Source: an uncultured Pseudorhodobacter sp. (GTDB lineage: Bacteria > Pseudomonadota > Alphaproteobacteria > Rhodobacterales > Rhodobacteraceae). Taken from it: 9,451 bases of DNA. The first letter of the stretch is position 1, and every line of letters begins with the position of its first letter. The position numbers were made by a program, and so were the translations under genes. Of this stretch, positions 1 to 5,884 are shown piece after piece. The notes beneath the pieces were generated by a model. That model did not search any database, was not told where the DNA came from, and saw only the letters and a list, made by a program, of their open reading frames with translations. The stretch is taken from the NCBI GenBank assembly GCA_945957495.1, contig CAMFLG010000090.1, positions 1 through 9,451 on the forward strand, written 5' to 3'.

Positions 1-1
1 T

Positions 2-376
2 GCGCCGGGCGCGCGCCTGCGTCTGTTGGATAAGGAAAGCGGCAACACTCAGGATCTGGAACTGTCAAACGGCCAATCCGTGACCGTCGGGCGGCTGACC
101 GTGCTGTTGGACAGCTGCCGCTATTATCCCGATAACCCCGCCGATGAGGCCTTTGCGCACCTGACCATCCTTGATGCCGCCAAGCCCGATCCGGTGTTCA
201 ACGGCTGGATGACGGCCTCCAGCCCGGCCCTGTCGGCCTTGGATCACCCGCGCTATGACGTCTGGGTGCTGCGCTGCGACGTGCCCGATGTAGCGCTGCC
301 AGAGGTCGCCGACCCGCCACCGGAAGAGGCCCCGCCCGTCGAAGACCCGGCTGCAACCGACGGCGGCAACGGCTGA
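2..376 (+). CDS. DUF2155 domain-containing protein, 3' part (5' end outside window)
   Basis: The frame is open from base 2 to a TGA at 374-376, so the true start lies upstream; the TTG at 26 is only an internal codon. About 124 residues are visible. The segment beginning LDKESGNTQDLEL, then GRLTVLLDSCRYY, NGWMTASSPALSALDHP and YDVWVLRC matches what I know of the DUF2155 (COG4765) family, small proteins usually exported to the periplasm. Any signal peptide would lie outside the window. After the conserved YDVWVLRC core the protein ends in an acidic, Pro/Glu/Ala-rich tail of about 30 residues with no recognisable fold. The biochemical function of the family is unknown to me. The gene converges on aat and the two frames overlap by 124 bases, so the acidic tail and part of the conserved core are antisense to the aat 3' end. 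Family assignment is fairly secure; function is not. Confidence 0.85.
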   Translation, partial: APGARLRLLDKESGNTQDLELSNGQSVTVGRLTVLLDSCRYYPDNPADEAFAHLTILDAAKPDPVFNGWMTASSPALSALDHPRYDVWVLRCDVPDVALPEVADPPPEEAPPVEDPAATDGGNG

Positions 377-969
377 TACCCCTCGGGCGCAAAACGCGCC
401 TGGTGCTGCAAAGCCTCGTCCAACCGCGCGTGATATTCCGCCCGCGAAATCTCGATAGCGCCCAGCGAGGCCAGATGCGCCGTCAGAAACTGCGTGTCAA
501 ACAGCCGGAACCCGCCCGCCCGCAGCCGGTGCATCAGCCAGGCCAGCGCCAGTTTCGACGCATCGGTGCGGCGGGAAAACATGCTTTCGCCGAAAAACGC
601 CGCCCCCAGCACCACCCCATACACTCCGCCGATCAGTACCCCGTCCTGCCAGACCTCCAGGCTATGGGCATGGCCCGCGCGGTGCAGCGCGGTGTAAAGC
701 CCGTGAATCTCGGCGTTGATCCAGGTTTCCGGCCGGTCGGCGCAGCCTTCCAGAACGCCCGCGAAATCGCGGTCCACCGTGACACTGTAGTCGTCGCGCA
801 AAATCCGTCGCGCCAGACTGCGCGAGATGTGAAATCCACCCAGCGGGAACACCCCGCGCCGCCGCGGGTCCACCCAATGAATGGTCGCATCCGCCCGCCC
901 CTCGGCCATCGGAAAGACGCCCATTGCATAGGCACGCAGCAGCAGCTCCGGCGTTATCCGTTCCGTCAT
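253..969 (-). CDS. aat: Leucyl/phenylalanyl-tRNA--protein transferase
   Basis: Aat transfers Leu or Phe from its tRNA to the N-terminal Lys or Arg of proteins, marking them for ClpS/ClpAP degradation (bacterial N-end rule); it is cytosolic. The 238-residue product shows the family's landmarks: YAMGVFPM near residues 14-21, HWVDPRRRGVFPL at 31-43, HISRS at 47-51, GHAHSLEVW at 99-107, the catalytic-pocket segment GESMFSR at 127-133, and DTQ at 158-160 followed by LASLGA. These correspond to the GESMFS and DCQ segments of E. coli Aat. The N terminus is shorter than in E. coli, as is usual in alphaproteobacteria. From about residue 204 the protein becomes a Ser/Gly/Thr-rich tail ending in QRSTQTS; this tail is antisense to the DUF2155 gene. 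The ATG at 967-969 has a GGGA-type ribosome binding site just upstream. Identification is secure. Confidence 0.96.
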   Translation of the reverse strand: MTERITPELLLRAYAMGVFPMAEGRADATIHWVDPRRRGVFPLGGFHISRSLARRILRDDYSVTVDRDFAGVLEGCADRPETWINAEIHGLYTALHRAGHAHSLEVWQDGVLIGGVYGVVLGAAFFGESMFSRRTDASKLALAWLMHRLRAGGFRLFDTQFLTAHLASLGAIEISRAEYHARLDEALQHQARFAPEGYQPLPPSVAAGSSTGGASSGGGSATSGSATSGTSQRSTQTS

Positions 970-1173
970 CTGTTCCCGACCAAAACCCGAATCAGCGGCG
1001 AAAACCCGCCGAACCTGCCCGCTATCTGCATGTATTTCCTCAAATATTGGCCTGCCCGCCAGATTTGAAATTCGTCTGCCGCCAACGCAAGTTGGAACGG
1101 CATCTGAACTTCGCGGTTGTTAGATCGGTATATCGTCCTTAATCTTCAAGCACATCAGCAAATGGAGACTGCC

Positions 1174-1662
1174 ATGTACCAAACCATTCTGCTTGCCTAT
1201 GACGGCTCACTGGAAGGGCGACTTGCCCTGCGCGAAGGGGCGCGGTTGGCGCAGATTTGCGCCGCACGCGTGGTGCTGCTGGCGGTGGTGGACCCGACCG
1301 AGGATTTCGTGCCCTTGGCCGGGGGCATCGCCGGGGTCTACATTCAACCGGAATTGCCCGACCGCACCGATGACGTGCAGGCCATTCTGGACGAGGGTTT
1401 TGCCCGCCTGTCCCGCATGGGCGTCGCGGCAGAGGCGCGGCTGGAACGGGGCGAACCTGTGGACCGCATCACCGAGGTTGCCAGACAGGTCTCTGCCGAT
1501 CTGGTCGTCGTCGGCCACCACAAACGCGGCATGGTGGCGCGCTGGCTGATCGGCTCTGTCGCCGCATCGCTGAGTGATAGTCTGGACTGCAGCCTTCTCA
1601 TCGCGCGGATGGAAATTCCCGATCAGGATCTGTTTCCGGCAGGGCAACCGTCCGCGACCTAA
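1174..1662 (+). CDS. Universal stress protein (UspA family), single domain
   Basis: The product has 162 residues, typical of a one-domain Usp. It starts MYQTILLAYDGS, with the Asp at position 10 that contacts nucleotide in ATP-binding Usp proteins. The hydrophobic strand VVLLAVVD lies at 33-40, ERGEP at 91-95, and the phosphate loop region starts at VVVGHHKRG (111-119) and ends in IGSVA (126-130). The loop keeps the first Gly (114) and the final Gly-Ser (127-128) of the G-x2-G-x9-G-S pattern, but the second Gly is a Lys, so ATP binding is likely but not certain. I chose the ATG at 1174 because a GGAG at 1164-1167 sits 6 bases upstream; an in-frame start at 1117 would add 19 residues not seen in the family. 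The gene is divergent from aat and apparently monocistronic. Its specific stress role cannot be read from sequence. Confidence 0.92.
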   Translation: MYQTILLAYDGSLEGRLALREGARLAQICAARVVLLAVVDPTEDFVPLAGGIAGVYIQPELPDRTDDVQAILDEGFARLSRMGVAAEARLERGEPVDRITEVARQVSADLVVVGHHKRGMVARWLIGSVAASLSDSLDCSLLIARMEIPDQDLFPAGQPSAT

Positions 1663-1686
1663 GCCCCGCGACCCTGGACTGCGGCT

Positions 1687-1736
1687 TTGAAATCATGAAC
1701 GTTTGGTAAACGAAATCTCCAAGCATCTGATTTCAA
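1687..1736. repeat. 9-bp inverted repeat downstream of the usp gene
   Basis: TTGAAATCA at 1687-1695 is perfectly complementary to TGATTTCAA at 1728-1736, separated by 32 bases. Nested inside is a second small dyad, CGTTT at 1700-1704 and AAACG at 1708-1712. It lies 24 bases after the usp stop and is markedly more AT-rich than its surroundings. It could fold at the 3' end of the usp mRNA or be a protein site. There is no T-run after it, so it is not a standard intrinsic terminator. Confidence 0.5.
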
Positions 1737-1740
1737 GATA

Positions 1741-1765
1741 GAAAATAATGTCCCGGGCCGGGACA
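1741..1765 (-). terminator. Probable intrinsic terminator of the lysR gene
   Basis: TGTCCCGG (1749-1756) and CCGGGACA (1758-1765) form a near-perfect dyad. Read on the minus strand, the hairpin is followed directly by TTATTTTC. It lies 18 bases past the LysR stop, the expected place for its terminator. The T-tract is interrupted, so efficiency is uncertain. On the plus strand the hairpin has no T-run. Confidence 0.6.
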
Positions 1766-1783
1766 GTGCCTGAACCGGCCCGC

Positions 1784-2614
1784 TCAGACCGGCTGTAACG
1801 CCAGATCGGCCATCAGGTGGTCGCGCAGATCCCGCCCCGCCCGCCGCAGGGTGGGGGCAGCAACCAGATAGACCGGCACGGCGGGCAGGGCGGGAAATCC
1901 CGGCGCCTCGGCAAATTCAACCAGATCGGCGGGCGCCGTCCCGGCGGCAACCGAGGTGACGGCGATCCCCGCGCGCACGGCGGCGAAAATCCCGGCATGG
2001 CTTCGGCTTTGCACCGTCACCTGCCACCCTTCGCCAGCCGCCTCCAGCGCCCCGATCATCGCGCGGCGAAACACGCAGCCCTCCGGGTAGGCCGCCAGCC
2101 GCGCCTGATCGGGCAGCGCACCGCTGCGCACCCAATGCAGCGGCACCTCCCGCGCCGCAACCGCAAGCCCGGGCCGCGATGCCAGCGTGACCAGCGCCAG
2201 ATCAATCTCGGCCCGCTGAACCGCCGCCATCAACTGCGCAGAAAGATCGCAGGTGATCTCGAATTCCACCGCCTGCATCCCCGGCAACACCCGGCCCAGC
2301 CACCCCAGGGCGTAGTCATCCGGCATCCCCAGCCGCACGCGGTCGCGCGCGGGCCTGCTGCGTGTTGCCGACATCATCTCATCATAGGCGCCCAGCACGC
2401 CCAGGGCCTTGGCATACAGCTCCGCCCCGCGCGGCGTCGGCTCCAACCCCTGGGGGCCGCGCAGAAACAGCGCCGCCCCCAGTTCGGTTTCCAGCATCTT
2501 CAGCCGCATCGACATTGCGGCCTGCGTGCAGCCCATCTTCTGCGCAGCGCGGCTGATCGACCCGGCCTCATGCATCTGCACGAAAGACCGCAGCAGGCGC
2601 AGTTCGATATCCAC
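1784..2614 (-). CDS. LysR-family transcriptional regulator
   Basis: The 276-residue product begins with a typical LysR winged helix-turn-helix: LRLLRSFVQMHEAGSISRAA (5-24), recognition helix around CTQAAMSMRLKMLE (29-42), then LGAALFLR (45-52) and the wing LEPTPRGAELY (57-67). A linker leads to a substrate-binding-like effector domain starting at RVRLGMPDD (92-100), which resembles the LrhA-type subgroup more than the CysB type. At 276 residues it is slightly short for the family. Translation starts at GTG (2612-2614), preceded by a GGGGG stretch; an in-frame stop shortly upstream rules out a longer start. The gene is divergent from a beta-hydroxyacid dehydrogenase gene with 93 bases between starts, the usual arrangement of a LysR regulator and its target, so I infer that it controls that gene. 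The effector is unknown. Confidence 0.93.
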   Translation of the reverse strand: MDIELRLLRSFVQMHEAGSISRAAQKMGCTQAAMSMRLKMLETELGAALFLRGPQGLEPTPRGAELYAKALGVLGAYDEMMSATRSRPARDRVRLGMPDDYALGWLGRVLPGMQAVEFEITCDLSAQLMAAVQRAEIDLALVTLASRPGLAVAAREVPLHWVRSGALPDQARLAAYPEGCVFRRAMIGALEAAGEGWQVTVQSRSHAGIFAAVRAGIAVTSVAAGTAPADLVEFAEAPGFPALPAVPVYLVAAPTLRRAGRDLRDHLMADLALQPV

Positions 2615-2646
2615 CCATAGCCCCCGCTGATAGTCGGCTTAACCAG

Positions 2647-2698
2647 CTTTTGTTTGCAACCCTACACGCGGCTGCGCAGGCTTGCCATGCAACAAAAG
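2647..2698. promoter_or_regulatory. Inverted repeat in the divergent lysR/dehydrogenase promoter
   Basis: CTTTTGTT at 2647-2654 is perfectly complementary to AACAAAAG at 2691-2698. The match extends on the inner side (TGCA at 2655-2658 against TGC at 2688-2690) if one base is allowed to slip. The arms enclose most of the 93-base divergent interval, and the right arm runs into the AAAAGGGG ribosome binding site of the downstream dehydrogenase gene. It may be a regulator site or an RNA hairpin that affects translation. The identity of the binding factor is inference only. Confidence 0.4.
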
Positions 2699-2707
2699 GG
2701 GATGGCG

Positions 2708-3631
2708 ATGAAGGTCGGATTTATCGGTCTGGGCACGATGGGCAAGAACGCGGCGGCGAATATCCGGCGCAAGGGCTTCCAGATGGCGGTCTATGACATC
2801 CGCCCCGAAGCGGTCGCGCCGCTGGTGGCTATGGGGGCCACACGCGGCGAAAGCCCGGCAGATGTGCTGGTGCTGTGCGACGTGGTGGTGACGATGGTGT
2901 TTGGCCCGAAAGAAGTGGCCGAGGTGCTGCGCGGGCCGCAGGGCTTTCTCTCGGTGCCTTGTGCGGACAAGATCTGGATCGACATGACCACATCCTCGCC
3001 TTTCTTGATGCGCGAACTTGCTGCGGAATTCGAGGCAAAGGGCGGCAAGGCGGTGGATGCGCCCGTAACCGGCAGCGTCGATGCGGCCATTCGCGGCGAT
3101 ATGCCAATGTTCGTCGGCGGTTCCGATGCGGTCATCGAACAGGTGCGCCCGGTGATCGAGGCGATGGGGCAGTTGCGCAAGGTCGGCGGCTACGGCAACG
3201 GCTATGTCGCTAAACTGGTCAACAATCAGCTGTGGAAAATCCACGCCGCCGCGATTGGCGAGGCGATGGTGACGGCAAAGCTTGCGGGCCTTGATCCCTT
3301 GGTCTGGTGGGAGGTGATGAAGGGCGGGGCGGCCGACAGTTTCGTGCTATCGCATGACGTGCCGTCGATCTTTGCCGGGCACTATGACCCATCCTTCCCC
3401 ATCGCCCTTTGCCTGAAAGACCTCGGCCTGATCAAGGAACTGATGGACAAGGTTGGCACCACCGCCACCCTGACCGAAGCCACGCATGAACGCTTCCGCG
3501 AGGCCGGCCGCCGCTATGGCACTGCTGCGGGTGAGATGACGGTTTGCCGCGTGATCGAGGATGACGCCGGGATTGATCTGCGCGTGGCGGGCGACTGGCA
3601 AAAGCCATGGGAGGTCAAGCCTGCCTCATGA
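2708..3631 (+). CDS. NAD(P)-dependent beta-hydroxyacid dehydrogenase (3-hydroxyisobutyrate dehydrogenase family)
   Basis: This family oxidises beta-hydroxyacids (3-hydroxyisobutyrate, tartronate semialdehyde/glycerate, 6-phosphogluconate-like substrates) with NAD(P)+ in the cytosol. The 307-residue product has the Rossmann motif VGFIGLGTMG (GxGxxG at 7-12), an acidic Asp at 30 ending the second strand, VTMV at 61-64, the substrate segment DAPVTGS at 117-123, the catalytic Lys at 169 in GNGYVAKLVNN, and KDLGL at 237-241. All are at family positions and the length is normal. DAPVTGS deviates from the common DAPVSGG. I chose the ATG at 2708 because AGGGG ends 6 bases upstream and the Rossmann motif then starts at once; ATGs at 2687 and 2702 are possible. 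The divergent LysR gene suggests inducible expression. The exact substrate cannot be told: 3-hydroxyisobutyrate, 3-hydroxypropionate, glycerate and threonate are all possible. Confidence 0.9.
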   Translation: MKVGFIGLGTMGKNAAANIRRKGFQMAVYDIRPEAVAPLVAMGATRGESPADVLVLCDVVVTMVFGPKEVAEVLRGPQGFLSVPCADKIWIDMTTSSPFLMRELAAEFEAKGGKAVDAPVTGSVDAAIRGDMPMFVGGSDAVIEQVRPVIEAMGQLRKVGGYGNGYVAKLVNNQLWKIHAAAIGEAMVTAKLAGLDPLVWWEVMKGGAADSFVLSHDVPSIFAGHYDPSFPIALCLKDLGLIKELMDKVGTTATLTEATHERFREAGRRYGTAAGEMTVCRVIEDDAGIDLRVAGDWQKPWEVKPAS

Positions 3632-3663
3632 CCGCCTTGGTCTGCCGGGCGCGCCCGCGTCCG

Positions 3664-3684
3664 GCACGTCAGTCGCCGACGTGC
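3664..3684 (+). terminator. Possible hairpin at the 3' end of the dehydrogenase transcript
   Basis: GCACGTC (3664-3670) and GACGTGC (3678-3684) can pair around a 7-base loop, 33 bases after the dehydrogenase stop. No T-run follows, so it would be at best a weak or Rho-assisted terminator. It is preceded by a GC palindrome, GGGCGCGCCC, at 3647-3656. Confidence 0.3.
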
Positions 3685-3760
3685 TTGCGTCCGATATCCC
3701 CAATCCTTAACCAAAGGTAAACGGCGCATCAGAACACATTGATTTCATTTGATGCATGCA

Positions 3761-3778
3761 TGTCGCACGCGTGCGACA
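3761..3778. repeat. 18-bp perfect palindrome between convergent genes
   Basis: TGTCGCACGCGTGCGACA reads identically on both strands without any mismatch or spacer. It abuts a second palindrome, ATGCATGCAT, at 3752-3761 (one shared base), and ends 5 bases before the accC terminator. It lies in the 180-base gap between the dehydrogenase and accC stops, with no gene start nearby, so a classical operator role is not obvious. Confidence 0.75.
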
Positions 3779-3783
3779 GGCAC

Positions 3784-3810
3784 AAAAAAGGCGCCCGCAG
3801 GCGCCCTTTT
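3784..3810 (-). terminator. Intrinsic terminator of accBC, probably bidirectional
   Basis: On the minus strand, GGCGCC pairs with GGCGCC across a 4-base loop and is followed by six T residues, one base past the accC stop codon region. On the plus strand the same stem is followed by CTTTT, so it could also stop transcripts coming from the dehydrogenase gene. This is the clearest terminator in the window. Confidence 0.9.
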
Positions 3811-3811
3811 C

Positions 3812-5161
3812 CTAGTTGCCAAACTTGGCGGCCAGCCATTTTTCCAGCCAGTGGATGTTATAATCCCCGGTCAGAATGTCGGGCTCATCCAGCAGGGCGT
3901 GAAACAGCGGAACCGTGGTGTCGATCCCGTCCACGATCAACTCGCCCAAGGCGCGCTTCAGCCGCGCCAGCGCCTCTGGCCGGTCGCGGCCATGCACGAT
4001 CAACTTGCCGATCAGGCTGTCATAATAGGGCGGAATCGAATAGCCGCCATACAGCGCCGAATCCATCCGCACCCCCAGCCCGCCGGGGGCGTGGAACACT
4101 CGCACCTTGCCGGGGCAGGGCGAGAAGTTAGGCAACTTTTCCGCGTTGATGCGGATTTCGATGGCGTGGCCGTTGATCTCCAGATCATCTTGCGTGAAGG
4201 ACATTTCCATCCCCGCCGCAACCCGGATCTGTTCGCGCACCAGATCCACCCCGAAGATCGCCTCGGTGACAGGGTGTTCCACCTGCAGACGGGTGTTCAT
4301 CTCGATGAAAAAGAACTCGCCGTCTTCATACAGAAACTCGATTGTGCCCGCGCCGATGTAGTTGATCTTCGCCACCGCGTCGGCGCAGACCTTGCCGATC
4401 TTGGCGCGCAGGTCCGGCGTGATCACCGGGCCGGGCGCCTCTTCAAACACCTTTTGGTGGCGCCGCTGCAGCGAACAGTCCCGTTCGCCCAGATGAACAG
4501 CCTTGCCCTTGCCGTCGCCGAACACCTGAATCTCGATATGCCGGGGCTTCTGCAGGTATTTCTCGATATAGACTTCATCGTTGCCAAAGGCATTCTTCGC
4601 CTCGGACCGTGCCGTGCGGAAGGCGATCTCCAGCTCTTCGGCGTTGTGGGCGACCTTCATGCCGCGCCCACCACCACCAGCAGTTGCCTTGATGATCACG
4701 GGAAAACCGATGCTTGCCGCCACACCAATCGCCGTCTCGAAATCCGGCACACCGCCGTCAGACCCCGGCACCACCGGAATCCCCAGGGCCTTTGCGGTTT
4801 CCTTGGCGGTGATCTTGTCGCCCATGATGCGGATATGTTCGGCATTGGGCCCGATAAAGGTGATGCCGTGATCTTCCAGCGCCTGCGCGAAGGCAGCGTT
4901 TTCAGACAGGAAGCCATAGCCCGGATGCACCGCCTGCGCCCCGGTGATTTCACAGGCCGAAATGATGGCGGCCTTGGAAAGATAGCTTTCCGAAGAGAGG
5001 GCGGGGCCGATGCAGACAGATTCGTCCGCCATCCGCACATGCATCGCATCGGCGTCGGCGGTAGAATGCACCGCGACCGATTTGATCCCCATCTCCTGAC
5101 AGGCGCGGATCACGCGGAGGGCGATCTCGCCCCGATTGGCGATCAGGATTTTTTCGAACAT
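3812..5161 (-). CDS. accC: Acetyl-CoA carboxylase, biotin carboxylase subunit
   Basis: AccC carboxylates the biotin on AccB using ATP and bicarbonate, the first half of malonyl-CoA synthesis for fatty acids. The 449-residue product has the same length as E. coli AccC. The N-terminal domain starts MFEKILIANRGEIALRVIRA; HPGYGFLSEN lies at 79-88; the ATP-grasp Gly-rich loop GGGGRGM is at 162-168; GERDCSLQRRHQK at 225-237; and FIEMNTRLQVEHPVTE at 285-300 contains the metal- and bicarbonate-site Glu, Asn and Arg. The C-terminal domain (from about 330) is complete, ending WLAAKFGN. The ATG at 5159-5161 lies 4 bases after the accB stop (TAAGCGCATG), so translation is probably coupled. No pyruvate or propionyl carboxylase extension is present, so this is the single-subunit bacterial form. 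Identification is secure. Confidence 0.98.
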   Translation of the reverse strand: MFEKILIANRGEIALRVIRACQEMGIKSVAVHSTADADAMHVRMADESVCIGPALSSESYLSKAAIISACEITGAQAVHPGYGFLSENAAFAQALEDHGITFIGPNAEHIRIMGDKITAKETAKALGIPVVPGSDGGVPDFETAIGVAASIGFPVIIKATAGGGGRGMKVAHNAEELEIAFRTARSEAKNAFGNDEVYIEKYLQKPRHIEIQVFGDGKGKAVHLGERDCSLQRRHQKVFEEAPGPVITPDLRAKIGKVCADAVAKINYIGAGTIEFLYEDGEFFFIEMNTRLQVEHPVTEAIFGVDLVREQIRVAAGMEMSFTQDDLEINGHAIEIRINAEKLPNFSPCPGKVRVFHAPGGLGVRMDSALYGGYSIPPYYDSLIGKLIVHGRDRPEALARLKRALGELIVDGIDTTVPLFHALLDEPDILTGDYNIHWLEKWLAAKFGN

Positions 5162-5165
5162 GCGC

Positions 5166-5663
5166 TTACTCGATGATCATCAGCGGCGCGCCATATTCCA
5201 CGGCGGTGCCATCGGTGACGAAGATGCGTTTCACGGTGCCCGCGCGCGGGGCGGGAATGTGGTTCATGGTTTTCATCGCTTCGATGATCAGAACCGTCTG
5301 CCCTTCGGCCACAACGGCGCCCACGGTTGCAAAGGGCGTGGCACCCGGCTCTGCCGCCAGATAGCAGGTTCCCACCATGGGCGAGGTGACAGCGCCCGGA
5401 TGCTGCGCCGGATCTTCCGGGGCGGCCGGTGCTGCGGCGGAAACCGATGCCGCAACTGCGGCCGGGGCCGGGGCGTAATGCACGGCGGCGGGGGCTGCTG
5501 CTGCGGCCTGAACGATGTTAGTCTGCTTGACCACGCGCACGTTCAGGCTGTCGCCTTCGCCGTATTCGCGTTTGACCGACAGTTCGGTCAGGTCGTTCTG
5601 GTTGAGAAGCTCTGCAAGAGCAGAGATGAACGCAACGTCTGCGTCGGAAGAATGTTTGCTCAT
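5166..5663 (-). CDS. accB: Acetyl-CoA carboxylase biotin carboxyl carrier protein
   Basis: AccB carries the biotin that shuttles CO2 between AccC and the carboxyltransferase. The 165-residue product has an N-terminal helical segment (residues 6-22), a conserved DLTELSVKREYGEGDSLNVRV stretch at 24-44, an Ala/Pro-rich flexible linker at about 50-90, and a C-terminal biotinyl domain. The biotin site is EAMKTMN, with the modified Lys at 131; the thumb region is VGTCYLAAEPGATPF at 97-111. I chose the ATG at 5661-5663 because an AGAGGA ribosome binding site lies directly upstream; an in-frame ATG at 5684 would add seven residues (MTPKEDG) that overlap that site. It is the first gene of accBC; its promoter must lie in the 221-base gap shared with preT, where I cannot assign a -35/-10 pair with confidence. 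Confidence 0.97.
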   Translation of the reverse strand: MSKHSSDADVAFISALAELLNQNDLTELSVKREYGEGDSLNVRVVKQTNIVQAAAAAPAAVHYAPAPAAVAASVSAAAPAAPEDPAQHPGAVTSPMVGTCYLAAEPGATPFATVGAVVAEGQTVLIIEAMKTMNHIPAPRAGTVKRIFVTDGTAVEYGAPLMIIE

Positions 5664-5811
5664 GCCGTCCTCTTTTGGCGTCATTGCTTATTGTGCCGGG
5701 TGGGCCAGGCCCCGCAGTTGATTGCATCCGTATAGCTGAGCAGGCCGCCGGAAAAAAGGGCGAAGAATCCCTGCATCGAAAAGGAAGCGAGAAAAGTTGG
5801 CCTCCAGAAAA

Positions 5812-5827
5812 TTTACCGTTTGATAAA
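5812..5827. promoter_or_regulatory. Imperfect AT-rich dyad upstream of preT
   Basis: TTTACC (5812-5817) and GATAAA (5822-5827) form an imperfect dyad with 5 of 6 pairs matching around a GTTT spacer. It lies about 60 bases upstream of the preT start, in a conspicuously AT-rich leader (about 5800-5870). It could be an operator or overlap the promoter (TTGATA at 5820-5825 resembles a -35 box, but no good -10 is spaced correctly). This is tentative. Confidence 0.25.
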
Positions 5828-5884
5828 AAAATAGAGCTGTGGCAGCGTGATTCGTATAAGCAAAAAATATCGGAGGTCCTTGCC

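Noticed and set aside
403..1068. 221-codon open frame on the plus strand opposite aat
   Set aside because: It is antisense to aat with shadow-like composition; no conserved motif is present.
1117..1173. Longer Usp start adding 19 residues
   Set aside because: The GGAG site before the ATG at 1174 and the canonical Usp N terminus (MYQTILLAYDGS) support the shorter protein.
1817..2620. 267-codon open frame on the plus strand opposite lysR
   Set aside because: Its composition (Arg, Gln, His, Pro) and full antisense position mark it as a shadow of the LysR gene.
1705..3723. GGTAAACG occurring at 1705-1712 and again at 3716-3723 as a shared regulatory motif
   Set aside because: Two copies of an 8-mer in two gene-end gaps could be chance, and neither lies at a promoter.
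3749..5176. 475-codon open frame on the plus strand opposite accC
   Set aside because: It is rich in His, Arg and Gln with no recognisable domain, and it lies wholly antisense to the well-matched accC gene. GC-rich codon bias leaves such frames open.
5675..5884. Longer PreT start adding 70 residues
   Set aside because: The extension crosses an AT-rich leader and the accB ribosome binding site, shows no family similarity, and the GGAGG-TTG start at 5885 fits far better.
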